DNA of 64,000 bases from Bacillota bacterium (lineage in GTDB: Bacteria > Bacillota > Clostridia > TANB77 > CAG-465), in NCBI GenBank assembly GCA_023410645.1, contig JAEYPQ010000040.1:25298-89297 (forward strand), in the 5' to 3' direction. The notes below the pieces were generated by a model that did not search any database, had not been told where the DNA came from, and saw only the letters and a list, made by a program, of their open reading frames with translations. Below are positions 26,472 through 36,161 of the stretch, piece by piece. Numbering within the stretch: the first letter of the stretch is position 1; every line of letters starts with the position of its first letter. The position numbers and the translations under genes were made by a program.

Positions 26472-27335
26472 ATGGATCAAATAAAAATAGGTAAATTTAT
26501 TGCCAGGCTTAGAAAAGGAAAAAATATGACCCAACAAAATTTGGCTGATAAATTAGGTGTTAGTTTTAAAACCATTTCAAAATGGGAAACTGGTAAAGGT
26601 ATGCCAGACTTGTCAATATTACAAAAGTTATGTGAAGAATTAGGAATATCAATAAATGATTTACTTTATGGTGATATAATAGATTCTAAGAATTTTAAAA
26701 AAGTTTCAGAAGAAAACTTAATAAATAATACTAAATTTATAACTAAGTTAAATTTAAAGAAAATATATGTCAATTCGTTAACTTTTATGTATTTGTTAAG
26801 TATAGTAATTTGTTTAATATGTGATTTATCAATAAATAAAAAATTTACTTGGTTTCCAATTGTATTAGTATCAATAGCAATAGGATATTGCATAACAGTA
26901 CTACCAATATTATTAAGAAAAAAAAGAAGTATAATAATTTTATCCATAGTAACAGTATTAACTTATTTATTAATTTATATAATATGTAGTTTTGTAAATG
27001 GAGATTGGCTTTGGAATATGGGTTATCCTATAGTGACTACAAGTTTTTTATTTATCTGGATGTTATATTTAGTGTTTATTTTAAAAATAAAAACATTATT
27101 AAAAGTTTCATTTGGAACTTTAATAATAGGAACTTCAACTATCGTTATAAATTCACTAGTTAATTCACACATAGAAGGTACTAGTATATTGAGTGAACTT
27201 TCTAGATACTTTACAAATGATAATGATATGAAGATAATTGGAAATAAGATTGCATTTTATTGTGCTTTAACTATCTTTATTTTTACATTTTTAGTACATG
27301 TATCAAGTGCTATATCAAAAAGAGAAAAAAATTAA
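26472..27335 (+). CDS. XRE-family regulator with membrane domain
   Basis: 287 residues. Residues ~4-60 form a Cro/XRE helix-turn-helix: 'IGKFIARLRKGKNMTQQNLADKLGVSFKTISKWETGKGMPD'-type pattern with 'LCEELGISINDLL'. After a linker, five or six hydrophobic helices follow ('FMYLLSIVICLICDL', 'LVSIAIGYCITVLPILL', 'IIILSIVTVLTYLLIYII' and others). The combination of a DNA-binding head with a membrane anchor suggests a sensor that binds DNA from the membrane. Start 26472 with aagga 11 bases upstream. A terminator follows. Confidence 0.8.
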   Translation: MDQIKIGKFIARLRKGKNMTQQNLADKLGVSFKTISKWETGKGMPDLSILQKLCEELGISINDLLYGDIIDSKNFKKVSEENLINNTKFITKLNLKKIYVNSLTFMYLLSIVICLICDLSINKKFTWFPIVLVSIAIGYCITVLPILLRKKRSIIILSIVTVLTYLLIYIICSFVNGDWLWNMGYPIVTTSFLFIWMLYLVFILKIKTLLKVSFGTLIIGTSTIVINSLVNSHIEGTSILSELSRYFTNDNDMKIIGNKIAFYCALTIFIFTFLVHVSSAISKREKN

Positions 27336-27349
27336 ATATATATTTAAAC

Positions 27350-27376
27350 AGAGCATAGAAATATGTTCTTTTTTTA
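27350..27376 (+). terminator. Terminator after the XRE gene
   Basis: 7-bp stem agagcat (27350-27356) / atgttct (27363-27369) with one G-U pair, then seven T. Confidence 0.8.
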
Positions 27377-27430
27377 TACAAAATTAAAAATAATAAAATA
27401 TGAAAATATTTGTTAAATAAATAATTATAA

Positions 27431-27459
27431 TTGAGAAATTTATAAAAATATGATATATT
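27431..27459 (+). promoter_or_regulatory. Promoter of addA-pgeF
   Basis: TTGAGA (27431-27436), 17-base spacer ending TGA, TATATT (27454-27459). Confidence 0.6.
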
Positions 27460-27495
27460 AAAGTAAATATTAGATAATTAAAAAAGGAGTAATAT

Positions 27496-30400
27496 ATGGC
27501 AAATAAATGGACAAATGAACAACAATTAGCAATAGATAAACAAAATGCAAATATTTTAGTATCTGCATCAGCAGGAAGTGGAAAAACTGCTGTTTTAGTT
27601 GAGCGTGTTATAAATAAGGTTATTAAATATAATATCGATATAGATAAGATTCTAGTTGTTACATTTACTAACGCTTCTGCAGTTGAACTTAAGGAAAGAT
27701 TATTACTTGCTATATATAAAGAATTAGATAAAAGTAAAAATAATTTATTTTTAAAAAGGCAATTACAATATATAAATAGAGCTAGTATAACAACTATACA
27801 TTCATTTTGCTTAGATATTATAAGACAAAATTTTTACATATTAAATTTAGATCCAAATTTCAAAATATGTGATGAATCACAAAGCGTAATCTTAAAAACA
27901 AAGGCAATGAATAAAATACTCGAACAAAAATATATAGAATATAGTGAAAAAAATAGTAATCAAGATGTAGGGTTATATAAAGTACTAAGATTATTTTCTG
28001 GTAAAGAAGAGAATATGGGAGATATATTATTTAAACTTTATTCATATATTCAAAGTTTCGACTATCCGTTTGAATGGCTTGAATATCAAATAAATAAATA
28101 TAATATTGATATAGAGAAAAATGAAAATTTAGATTTAATAGAAACAGAATTTGGAAAAGAAATATTTAATGATGCCATTTTAGAGATTGAGATACTTTCG
28201 AAAAGAATAGAAGATATGTTAGATATTTTAAGAGGTCAAGATGATTTTTTAAAATACATAGAAATGTTAGATAGTGATAATTATAGTTTAAGAACATGTT
28301 TAAAGAGTTCTTCTTGGGAAGAACTTTATGAGAACTTAAATAGTATGAGATTTGTAACAGCCCCTAGAAAATTTAGTGGCAGTAATATAGAACTTAAAGA
28401 TAGTATATTAAATTTAAGAGATGAAGTAGTAAAAAAGACTATAAAGAAGCTTAGTAAGAGTATTTATACAAAAAGTATAAATATATTGAAGGAGAATAAA
28501 AGTGCATATGAATATATAAGATATATTTTTGAAATGTTAAAAGATTTTGATATAGAATATAAAAAATTAAAAGAAGAAGAAAATTTAATAGATTTTAATG
28601 ATATTGAACATTTAGCATTAAATTTGCTTGTTAACAAAAATGGTAATGAATATGAACTAACAGATGTGGCAAAGAATGTTCAAAAAAAATTTAGTGAGGT
28701 ATATACTGATGAATATCAAGATACCAGTTTTATACAAGAAGCAATATTAGAGGCCGTATCAGGATCTAAGAATAGATTTATGGTAGGTGATATAAAACAA
28801 AGTATATATAGATTTAGACAGGCTATGCCAGAAATATTCAATAAAAAGTATGATGATTATAGTATTATAGACGATAGTGAAAGTAGTGATAATTATAATT
28901 GTAAAATAGTTCTTGCAAAAAATTTTAGAAGTAGAAGCAATGTTATAGATAGTATAAATTACATATTTACAAGAATAATGAGTAAAGAAAATGGAGATTG
29001 TGATTATTCTGATATAGAAACTCTTAAGTTTGGAGCAACTTTATATGAAGAAAATAAGGATGTTGATTATACAACTGAAGTAAATATCATAGATTTAAAG
29101 TCGGCAAATGCCGATAATGATATTGAAATAGAAAGTCAAGATAACGATGAAGAAACTTTAAACTATATTAAAGAATTAAAAGATTTTGAAATTGAATCTA
29201 TATGTATCGCTAAAAAGATTCAGGAATTAATGCAAAATTTTAAAGTATACAATATTAATAATAAAGAATTTACAAATTTGAAATATAAAGATATAGTAAT
29301 ACTTTTAAGAGGAATAAAAGATAAAGGAACTATTATTGAGAATACTTTAAAAAAATATGGAATTCCAGCTTTTTCTGATGCAACTACTAGTTTATTTGAT
29401 AGTGATGAAGTAAAACTTGTATTATCTTTTTTACGTGTAATTAGTAATCCTCTTCAAGATATTCATATGATAAGTATAATGTACAGTATAATTGGGAATT
29501 TTACCTTATCAGAACTTGCGATAATTAGAAGTTATAATTCAAAAGAAGACTTATATTATAACATTAATGAGAAAATAGTAGAACTAAGAAATAAGGAAAA
29601 ATTATCTTTAAATGATAAAATACTTTTAAATAAATTAATTAATTTTTCTGAAATACTTAATAAATTTATGAAAATTTCAAGAGTATATAAAGTAAGTGAT
29701 TTATTAACAATAATATATAAAGATACAAATATATATTATCAATTTGCAACTCAAAAATCAGCTAAAATAAAAAAATCTAATCTTGATTTACTTTTAGAAT
29801 ATGCAATAAAGTATGAAAGTGAATCAGATTCAAATATAGATTCATATATATCATATATTGATAAACTTATTGAAAACCCAAACAACTCAAATTCAACTGC
29901 AAAAATACTTGGAGAGAATGAAGATGTTGTAAGGATTATGACAATACATAAGTCAAAAGGATTAGAATTCCCAGTTGTAATACTTTGTGATACTTCAAAA
30001 AAATATAATGTAAGAGATTCTCATGATTATATAACAATGCATCATAAGTTTGGAATTGGTATTAATGTTGTAGATGACAATTACAATGTTACTTATCCAT
30101 CTGTGATTAAGCAAGCAATTAAAAGTGCAACTGTAAAAGATACAAAGTCAGAAGAATTAAGAATGCTGTATGTTGCCCTTACAAGAGCAAAGGAAAAACT
30201 TATAATTTTTTCTACTGTAAAAGATTATGAGCAAAAGATTAAATCGCAATTTGTAATGTATAAGGAAAATGCTATTGATCCAGTTATAGTCTCAAAAAAT
30301 AATAATTATTTTGATAATATTCTAATGTCGCTTAATGATTACAATAATGATGATAACATTTTCAAAATTAATATTATAAATCCTGTTGATGTTGTTACAA

Positions 30401-31206
30401 GTTTAAGTGAACAAGAAAATATAATTGATATGTCTAAGATAATGGATAATATTAAGAAAGAAAATGATATTAATATTACTAATTTAAAAGAAAATATAGA
30501 AAAAATAAAAGAACATATGAATTATACATATGAATTTTCTAAAGATACTAATGTAAAAAAAAGAGTAAGTGTAAGTGAATTAAAAAAACCTTCTCTCGAT
30601 GACATAGAAGAAGCAGATATTATTACAAACACAGAAAATATAGACTTAGAATTTAATATACCAGATTGTATTAATGATGAAAATACACAAAAATATACTC
30701 CTGTTAGAAAAGGTACTCTAGTTCATTTTGTACTTGAGCATTTAGATTTTAAAAAAATAAACACTAGAGAAGATATAAAAGGATATATCGAAGAATTAAT
30801 TAATGAAAATATTATAACTAAATCAGATGCAAATCAAATAGATATAAATAACATATATAATTTTATATGTTCTGGTATTGGTATTAAGTTAAAAAATTCC
30901 AAAGAGATACATAGAGAAGAAGAGTTTGTACTTATTGATAAACAAATTTCTAAAAGTATTATTCAAGGTATAATAGATCTATATTATATCGATGAAAATG
31001 ATAATATAATACTTGTAGACTTTAAAACAGATAGACTAAATAATAGACAAGATTTTATAGATAAATATGAGAAACAGTTATATATATATAAAGAGGCAAT
31101 TGAAAAACTTATTAATAAAAAGGTATATAAAGTATATATTTATTCATTTAATCTAAATACGGAAATAGAGATAAGTTATGATGAAAGGAAATATGATGGA
31201 AGATAA
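27496..31206 (+). CDS. addA: ATP-dependent helicase/nuclease subunit A
   Basis: 1236 residues, the usual AddA length. UvrD-like helicase motifs: Walker A 'SASAGSGKTAVLVERV' (~26-41), 'VTFTNASAVELKER', 'TIHSFCLDIIRQ', 'VYTDEYQDTS', 'IMTIHKSKGLEFPVV', 'MLYVALTRAKEKLII'. The C-terminal RecB-like nuclease keeps the D-x-K core in 'LVDFKTDRL'. With AddB it resects double-strand breaks and recognises Chi. addB, normally directly upstream, is absent: the preceding gene is the XRE regulator. Followed by an overlapping pgeF. Confidence 0.95.
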   Translation: MANKWTNEQQLAIDKQNANILVSASAGSGKTAVLVERVINKVIKYNIDIDKILVVTFTNASAVELKERLLLAIYKELDKSKNNLFLKRQLQYINRASITTIHSFCLDIIRQNFYILNLDPNFKICDESQSVILKTKAMNKILEQKYIEYSEKNSNQDVGLYKVLRLFSGKEENMGDILFKLYSYIQSFDYPFEWLEYQINKYNIDIEKNENLDLIETEFGKEIFNDAILEIEILSKRIEDMLDILRGQDDFLKYIEMLDSDNYSLRTCLKSSSWEELYENLNSMRFVTAPRKFSGSNIELKDSILNLRDEVVKKTIKKLSKSIYTKSINILKENKSAYEYIRYIFEMLKDFDIEYKKLKEEENLIDFNDIEHLALNLLVNKNGNEYELTDVAKNVQKKFSEVYTDEYQDTSFIQEAILEAVSGSKNRFMVGDIKQSIYRFRQAMPEIFNKKYDDYSIIDDSESSDNYNCKIVLAKNFRSRSNVIDSINYIFTRIMSKENGDCDYSDIETLKFGATLYEENKDVDYTTEVNIIDLKSANADNDIEIESQDNDEETLNYIKELKDFEIESICIAKKIQELMQNFKVYNINNKEFTNLKYKDIVILLRGIKDKGTIIENTLKKYGIPAFSDATTSLFDSDEVKLVLSFLRVISNPLQDIHMISIMYSIIGNFTLSELAIIRSYNSKEDLYYNINEKIVELRNKEKLSLNDKILLNKLINFSEILNKFMKISRVYKVSDLLTIIYKDTNIYYQFATQKSAKIKKSNLDLLLEYAIKYESESDSNIDSYISYIDKLIENPNNSNSTAKILGENEDVVRIMTIHKSKGLEFPVVILCDTSKKYNVRDSHDYITMHHKFGIGINVVDDNYNVTYPSVIKQAIKSATVKDTKSEELRMLYVALTRAKEKLIIFSTVKDYEQKIKSQFVMYKENAIDPVIVSKNNNYFDNILMSLNDYNNDDNIFKINIINPVDVVTSLSEQENIIDMSKIMDNIKKENDINITNLKENIEKIKEHMNYTYEFSKDTNVKKRVSVSELKKPSLDDIEEADIITNTENIDLEFNIPDCINDENTQKYTPVRKGTLVHFVLEHLDFKKINTREDIKGYIEELINENIITKSDANQIDINNIYNFICSGIGIKLKNSKEIHREEEFVLIDKQISKSIIQGIIDLYYIDENDNIILVDFKTDRLNNRQDFIDKYEKQLYIYKEAIEKLINKKVYKVYIYSFNLNTEIEISYDERKYDGR

Positions 31207-32050
31207 ATTTGAGACACAAGATATAGCACATATAAAAAATGGTGATGTAGAATATTTGCAATTTAAAATATTAAATAAATATAGTAATAAGCTAAAGCAT
31301 GCAATTACGTTAAGCCATGGTGGAGTAAGTGGTAATGAATACAAATCACTTAATTTCAGAAGTTCAGGAAAAGACTTAAGAGAAAATGTGTCTGAGAACT
31401 TAAATATTATTTGTAATAAGTTGGGTATTAATTCATACGATGTATATAAGGCAAGGCAAGCACATACAGATAATATATTAATAATTAATAATGAAAATAA
31501 AAATGGATACGCTTTTAGAGAATTTAAAGACGATGAATACGATGGATATATTTTAAATGAAAATAATATAGCAACATTAGTTACCACAGCAGATTGCAAT
31601 CCAGTAATAATATATGATCCGGTAAAAAATATTGTGGCAAATATACATAGTGGATGGAAAGGAACAGTAAAACAAATATATTTAAAAGCAATAGATATTT
31701 TACATTATAAGTTTGGTTCTAATTATAATAATTTAATAGTTTGTGTTGGACCTTCAATAGGTAAATGTTGTTTTGATAGTGAAGAAGAAAAATTTAAAGA
31801 AAATTTTATAAATGTTTGGAAAAATGAAAAAGATTATTTATCGTATGAAAAAAATAGTAAAAGATTTCATATTGATCTTCCATATTTAATAAAAAGTGAT
31901 TGTATAAAAATTGGCGTAAAAGAAGAAAATATAATACTCTCAAATATATGTACTATGTGTAATAATGAAGATTTTTTCTCATATAGAAAAAATACAAAAG
32001 ATGGAAAAAAGGATTATGGCACAGGTGCTACAATAGTGGAGCTTATATAA
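31196..32050 (+). CDS. pgeF: Purine nucleoside phosphorylase/multicopper-like YfiH (laccase-domain protein)
   Basis: 284 residues of the YfiH/YlmD family. Catalytic triad in 'ARQAHTDN' (His), 'TTADCNPVII' (Cys) and 'NIHSGWKGT' (His). Members bind one zinc and act as purine nucleoside phosphorylase/adenosine deaminase-like enzymes or peptidoglycan editing factor PgeF. Start ATG 31196 follows aaagga by six bases and overlaps the end of addA by 11 bases; ATG 31193 is possible. The overlap implies translational coupling to addA. Confidence 0.88.
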   Translation: MEDKFETQDIAHIKNGDVEYLQFKILNKYSNKLKHAITLSHGGVSGNEYKSLNFRSSGKDLRENVSENLNIICNKLGINSYDVYKARQAHTDNILIINNENKNGYAFREFKDDEYDGYILNENNIATLVTTADCNPVIIYDPVKNIVANIHSGWKGTVKQIYLKAIDILHYKFGSNYNNLIVCVGPSIGKCCFDSEEEKFKENFINVWKNEKDYLSYEKNSKRFHIDLPYLIKSDCIKIGVKEENIILSNICTMCNNEDFFSYRKNTKDGKKDYGTGATIVELI

Positions 32051-32105
32051 TATGTGTATAATTTGTGAAAAAATGATTATTAGCAAATAAATTAATATTA
32101 TATTA

Positions 32106-32134
32106 TTGACTTGTAAAATTATGTCTGATATAAT
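32106..32134 (+). promoter_or_regulatory. Promoter of pgsA
   Basis: TTGACT (32106-32111), 17-base spacer ending TGA, TATAAT (32129-32134). Confidence 0.85.
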
Positions 32135-32163
32135 AAGCCAAGATAAAGGGGAGGAACATATAT

Positions 32164-32778
32164 ATGTTTAATAAAATGAATTTACCAAATAAATTAACAA
32201 TTATAAGAATAATCTTAGTACCAATTTTTGTAATTTTTATGAGTTTAAATGCTGAATGGATATGGCCACTTTACGTAGCTTTAGGAATTTTTGTTGTAGC
32301 AGCATTTACAGATTTTTTAGATGGAAAAATATCAAGAAAAAAAGGTTTAGTTACTAAGTTTGGAAAAATTATGGATCCACTTGCAGATAAACTATTAATC
32401 TCAGCTGGTTTTATTATGCTAACAGGTCTTGGAGTTATTCCAGCATGGATTACTGCTATAATAATATTTAGAGATTTCTTCGTAAACTCTTTAAGGATGT
32501 TCGGTGCAGATAAAGGAAGCGATTTAGCAGCAGTACTAAGTGGAAAAATTAAAACAACATTCCAACTTCTTGGTGTAATACTTGCAATTTTAGATAGAGC
32601 ATTTGTAACTAAATTTGGATTTGGTTCATTTGCATTCAATGCACTTAATATGAGTATACCAGGTCTTTTAATAAATGTATTAATGACTGTTGCAGTATCA
32701 GTTGCAGTAGTGGCTACAATATGGTCTTTAGTAGAGTATATATTTAAATTCAAAAAGGATATAAATGTAGAAGAATAA
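32164..32778 (+). CDS. pgsA: CDP-diacylglycerol-glycerol-3-phosphate 3-phosphatidyltransferase
   Basis: 204 residues with four to five membrane helices. The CDP-alcohol phosphotransferase motif D-G-x2-A/S-R-x8-G-x3-D-x3-D is visible in 'DFLDGKISRKKGLVTKFGKIMDPLADKLL'-type spacing. It makes phosphatidylglycerol phosphate, the precursor of the cardiolipin made by the synthase at 60047. ggggagg ribosome binding site. Single-gene transcript with its own promoter and terminator. Confidence 0.93.
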   Translation: MFNKMNLPNKLTIIRIILVPIFVIFMSLNAEWIWPLYVALGIFVVAAFTDFLDGKISRKKGLVTKFGKIMDPLADKLLISAGFIMLTGLGVIPAWITAIIIFRDFFVNSLRMFGADKGSDLAAVLSGKIKTTFQLLGVILAILDRAFVTKFGFGSFAFNALNMSIPGLLINVLMTVAVSVAVVATIWSLVEYIFKFKKDINVEE

Positions 32779-32783
32779 ACAAT

Positions 32784-32820
32784 AAAAAATTCAAGTAAAT
32801 TTATTTACTTGAATTTTTTG
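32784..32820 (+). terminator. Terminator of pgsA
   Basis: 17-bp perfect stem (32784-32800 with 32803-32819) with a two-base loop by this count, so the apical pairs must open, then T-rich. Confidence 0.9.
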
Positions 32821-32911
32821 TTTTAAATATAAAATATTGAAAATATTTAAAATAATGTGGTAAAATATTTATATGAACTAAAAATATAGTTTATTTGAAA
32901 GGAATTTTATT

Positions 32912-33544
32912 ATGGATTTTAAAGAAGAATTAAATAAAAATGTAAATAAGGAATTTGAATTACCTAATTTAGTGAAAATGGCAGATATAGAAAATTTAGA
33001 TGTACCTCAAAATTTAAAGAATATTAAAGAAAGAATAAAAAACATTTTAAATTTTAGAAATGAGCATCAAGATTATAATCCAAATTGTAATGAATTAATG
33101 GATGTAATGATTGATTTGAATAATGGTTTATCTAAGGAACAAAAAGAAAAAAATCCTAATATTGAAAGTTGTCATAAATTAACACTTGGTTTTAACGTTC
33201 TATATGATAATGTTATTAATCAATCTTTATTAGGTAATGGTTATGCAAATAAAGATTCAGGTTTATATAAGCTTTTTGAAAATGTAAAGAATAATATGGA
33301 AGAACCTGAAAGAATCAATTTAGAAACGAAAGAATATTTAAAAGTACTAGCAGGAACTAATTATTATCAACGTGAAATGTTAAAAAATTCTAATGAAGTT
33401 GTTTATCCAAATAATTCAGAAAAAGAAGTGATAAATGATTCTGATAATTATGATATACCTGAAAGTTTAGAAGCAATTACTGAAGAGATAAAAAATGATA
33501 TTAATAATCCAGATAGAATGAAAGAAATTGATAAATCAATATAA
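32912..33544 (+). CDS. Hypothetical cytoplasmic protein
   Basis: 210 residues, not recognised. Hydrophilic, rich in Asn, Glu and Lys, predicted largely helical, with no membrane segment, cysteine cluster or catalytic motif. The last ~60 residues ('SEKEVINDSDNYDIPESLE') look disordered. gaaaggaa ribosome binding site. It is 24 bases ahead of the LD-carboxypeptidase gene and probably co-transcribed with it, but no functional tie is evident. Confidence 0.6.
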   Translation: MDFKEELNKNVNKEFELPNLVKMADIENLDVPQNLKNIKERIKNILNFRNEHQDYNPNCNELMDVMIDLNNGLSKEQKEKNPNIESCHKLTLGFNVLYDNVINQSLLGNGYANKDSGLYKLFENVKNNMEEPERINLETKEYLKVLAGTNYYQREMLKNSNEVVYPNNSEKEVINDSDNYDIPESLEAITEEIKNDINNPDRMKEIDKSI

Positions 33545-33568
33545 ATTAATTTTTATAAAGGAGCAAAA

Positions 33569-34576
33569 ATGATATATCCAAGTAAATTAAAATTAAATGA
33601 TACAATAGGAATTGTAGCTGTTTCAGATGGAGCTAATTTAAGTAAGATAGATTATTCAATAAGAAATTTTGAAAATATTGGATTTAAAATAGTAGAAACA
33701 CCACATGCAAGAAACTCAAAATATTTAGTAAGTAGTTCTGGTAAAACAAGAGCAGAAGAATTTATGAATTTATGGAAAAGTGATAGAATTTCATGCATTA
33801 TTTCTGCACGCGGTGGAGAATTTTTAATGGAAATGCTACCATATTTAGATAAATATAAAAATGAAATATTGAAATATAAAACAAAATGGGTACAAGGTTT
33901 CTCAGATACTAGTTTATTATTATATTATTTAACAACTAATTTTAATATAGCTACAATACACGCTGGAAACTTTGGCGAATTTTCTATGAAAGAATTTCAT
34001 GAATCATTAAAAGATAATATAAGATTTCTTACCAGAAATGAAGAATTTGTTCAAAATAGCTTTAGCAGATATCAAATTGAAGAAAAAGAAGATGATCCAC
34101 AAAACGGATATAATTTAACAGAAGATGTAAAATATAAATTAATAGATAATGAGAAAAAGGCACAGTTTAGTGGAAGACTTATAGGTGGTTGTATTGATAT
34201 TCTATCAATTTTACTTGGAACGAAATATGATAATACTGTTAAATTTTGTAATCAGTTTGAAGAAGGCATGATTTGGTATATAGATAATTATGAAATGAAT
34301 GCAGCAGAATTACACAGAAGATTATGGCAGATGAGAGAGGCAGGCTGGTTTAATAATGTAAAAGGTTTTTTATTTGGTAGAAGCTATGGTGGAAATAAAA
34401 TAGGAGACTTTGGATTTTTAGAAGCAATACATTATTCATTAGAAGATATTGGTGTCCCTATAATTTATGATGTGGATATAGGACATCTACCACCACAATT
34501 TACCATAATTAATGGTGCGTATACAGAAGTTGAGTATAATGAGGGCAAAGCAACTATTATACAAAAATTAATATAA
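33569..34576 (+). CDS. S66 family LD-carboxypeptidase/MccF-like peptidase
   Basis: 335 residues with the S66 catalytic pattern: nucleophile Ser112 in 'QGFSDTS', a glutamate in 'NYEMNAAELHRR' and a histidine in 'DIGHLPPQ'. 'IISARGGEFLMEMLPYLD' is the region preceding the nucleophile. The family includes LD-carboxypeptidase, which trims the terminal D-Ala from tetrapeptide muropeptides, and MccF, which inactivates microcin C. No signal peptide, so cytoplasmic recycling or detoxification. aaaggag ribosome binding site. Confidence 0.9.
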   Translation: MIYPSKLKLNDTIGIVAVSDGANLSKIDYSIRNFENIGFKIVETPHARNSKYLVSSSGKTRAEEFMNLWKSDRISCIISARGGEFLMEMLPYLDKYKNEILKYKTKWVQGFSDTSLLLYYLTTNFNIATIHAGNFGEFSMKEFHESLKDNIRFLTRNEEFVQNSFSRYQIEEKEDDPQNGYNLTEDVKYKLIDNEKKAQFSGRLIGGCIDILSILLGTKYDNTVKFCNQFEEGMIWYIDNYEMNAAELHRRLWQMREAGWFNNVKGFLFGRSYGGNKIGDFGFLEAIHYSLEDIGVPIIYDVDIGHLPPQFTIINGAYTEVEYNEGKATIIQKLI

Positions 34577-34582
34577 AAAAGA

Positions 34583-34610
34583 AAAGCAAATATATTCCTA
34601 TATTTGCTTT
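34583..34610. terminator. Bidirectional terminator between convergent genes
   Basis: 12-bp perfect stem (34583-34594 with 34599-34610, arm aaagcaaatata) and loop ttcc, flanked by A- and T-runs. Confidence 0.88.
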
Positions 34611-34616
34611 CTCTTA

Positions 34617-35210
34617 TTACTTCCAAAGACCAACATTATTATTTTTTGCTTCACTTTGCATATCTTTGAAATAGTCTACGTATTTAACATCTGGTGGATA
34701 AGTTGCTACTTGAGCATATCCATCTAATAATAGTTTTGCATTAAACATTTTGGACTTTATTTCTTCATTAGTAATTCCGTTTGGAATTTCTAACCAAATA
34801 TATCTAAGCAATCTTCCATATTTATCAGTTTCACTTACGTCCTTTTCAAGATATACAGTTTTATTTAATAACATAGAAGTAGTATATTCGGTAGCTTCTT
34901 TTCCATATTCTTCAATTTTCGTTGTATATTCTGGACAATTTATTCCGATAAACCTAACTTTATATTTTTTATCTTCAATTGTTACTTCTATTGTATCGCC
35001 ATCAACAACTCTATTTACAAAAGCCTTAGTGAAAGTTATATTTTTATTATTAATAGTATCATTTACATTTTCGTCATTTACATCATTTGAAGTTTGATCT
35101 TGAATATCATTAATACTAATTCTATTGTTTTCAATTAATTTATATATAGTAAAGACTGAAGATATTAGTATTAAAATAATAATTAAATTTTTTTTAAAGT
35201 TGTATTTCAT
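34617..35210 (-). CDS. Membrane-anchored or secreted thermonuclease (SNase-like)
   Basis: 197 residues. An N-terminal hydrophobic segment ('NLIIILILISSVFTIYKLI') acts as signal or anchor. The staphylococcal-nuclease domain shows 'VVDGDTIEV', 'VRFIGINCPE' (first active-site Arg) and 'DKYGRLLRYIW' (second Arg), plus the C-terminal 'NNVGLWK'. It should degrade DNA and RNA outside the cell with calcium, for nutrient supply or DNA clearance. Length is normal for the family. Confidence 0.9.
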   Translation of the reverse strand: MKYNFKKNLIIILILISSVFTIYKLIENNRISINDIQDQTSNDVNDENVNDTINNKNITFTKAFVNRVVDGDTIEVTIEDKKYKVRFIGINCPEYTTKIEEYGKEATEYTTSMLLNKTVYLEKDVSETDKYGRLLRYIWLEIPNGITNEEIKSKMFNAKLLLDGYAQVATYPPDVKYVDYFKDMQSEAKNNNVGLWK

Positions 35211-35285
35211 AATTCACCTTAACATATTATATCATATTTTTTTTAACATATAAATACTATAATATATTAAATTTATACGCATGAA

Positions 35286-35314
35286 TTGACTTTAATATGA
35301 TTTTGATATAAAAT
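35286..35314 (+). promoter_or_regulatory. Promoter of the Bax-inhibitor-1 gene
   Basis: TTGACT (35286-35291), 17-base spacer, TAAAAT (35309-35314). Confidence 0.8.
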
Positions 35315-35332
35315 TATACAGAGGTGATTTGA

Positions 35333-36019
35333 ATGGATAATGAAAATCAAAATAATAATGTAATAGTTGATGGGAGTGCATTATCTAACGTTTACAAAAA
35401 AACATTTTTCTTAATGTTTCTTGCATTACTTGCTACTGGAATTATATCATGGTATACGTATTCTTCTGGTTTATTCATAAATATTGTAACAGGTGGACTT
35501 TTTGAAATATTAATGATCGCTGAAATTTTATTTGTAGTAATATTTTCTGCAACATTAAATAAGTTAAGTCCAGCAGTTGTACAAATACTATTTTTTGTTT
35601 ATTCAGTGTTAAATGGTGTTACACTTTCCGTTATATTTGCTGTATATGAACTTACATCAATAACAATTGTATTTTTTGCTTCTGCAATTTTATTTGGAAT
35701 ATTCGCTTTTCTTGGTGGTCATACAAAATTAGATTTATCCAAAATAGCACCATTCTTATTTGGTGTATTAATAGTTGGAATAATTGTTTCTATTATAAAT
35801 ATATTTGTTGGAAACAGTACATTAGATATTATTTTATCATGGGTAATATTAATAGTTTTCTTTGGTGTTACAGCATATGATATACAAAAAATAAAAGCTT
35901 TAGCAATTTCTGGTAGAATTAATCTTGAAAAACTTCATGTATATGGTGCATTTGAGCTATATCTTGATTTTATAAATATATTCTTAAGAATATTAAGCTT
36001 ATTTGGAAAAAGAAAATAA
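35333..36019 (+). CDS. Bax inhibitor-1/YccA family membrane protein
   Basis: 228 residues with seven hydrophobic helices. 'NVYKKTFFLMFLALLATGI', 'VYSVLNGVTLSVIF', 'GVTAYDIQKIKAL' and 'GAFELYLDFINIFLRIL' are the conserved BI-1/YccA/YbhL blocks, including the C-terminal YDFINIF region. Bacterial members conduct calcium or modulate the FtsH protease. Single-gene unit with own promoter and terminator. Confidence 0.9.
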   Translation: MDNENQNNNVIVDGSALSNVYKKTFFLMFLALLATGIISWYTYSSGLFINIVTGGLFEILMIAEILFVVIFSATLNKLSPAVVQILFFVYSVLNGVTLSVIFAVYELTSITIVFFASAILFGIFAFLGGHTKLDLSKIAPFLFGVLIVGIIVSIINIFVGNSTLDIILSWVILIVFFGVTAYDIQKIKALAISGRINLEKLHVYGAFELYLDFINIFLRILSLFGKRK

Positions 36020-36044
36020 TTAATTATAAAAAAATATATATAAT

Positions 36045-36083
36045 ATAGTTAGAAGTTATTTATTAATTTCTAACTATTTTTTG
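36045..36083 (+). terminator. Terminator of the Bax-inhibitor-1 gene
   Basis: 10-bp stem atagttagaa (36045-36054) / ttctaactat (36068-36077), then six T. Confidence 0.85.
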
Positions 36084-36106
36084 ACATTTAATGTATATTG
36101 TAACTA

Positions 36107-36135
36107 TTGAATTTTGTCCTTTAATATAATATAAT
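36107..36135 (+). promoter_or_regulatory. Promoter of murD
   Basis: TTGAAT (36107-36112), 17-base spacer, TATAAT (36130-36135). Confidence 0.6.
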
Positions 36136-36161
36136 TAAAATGATTAAAGGGAAGTGGGATT

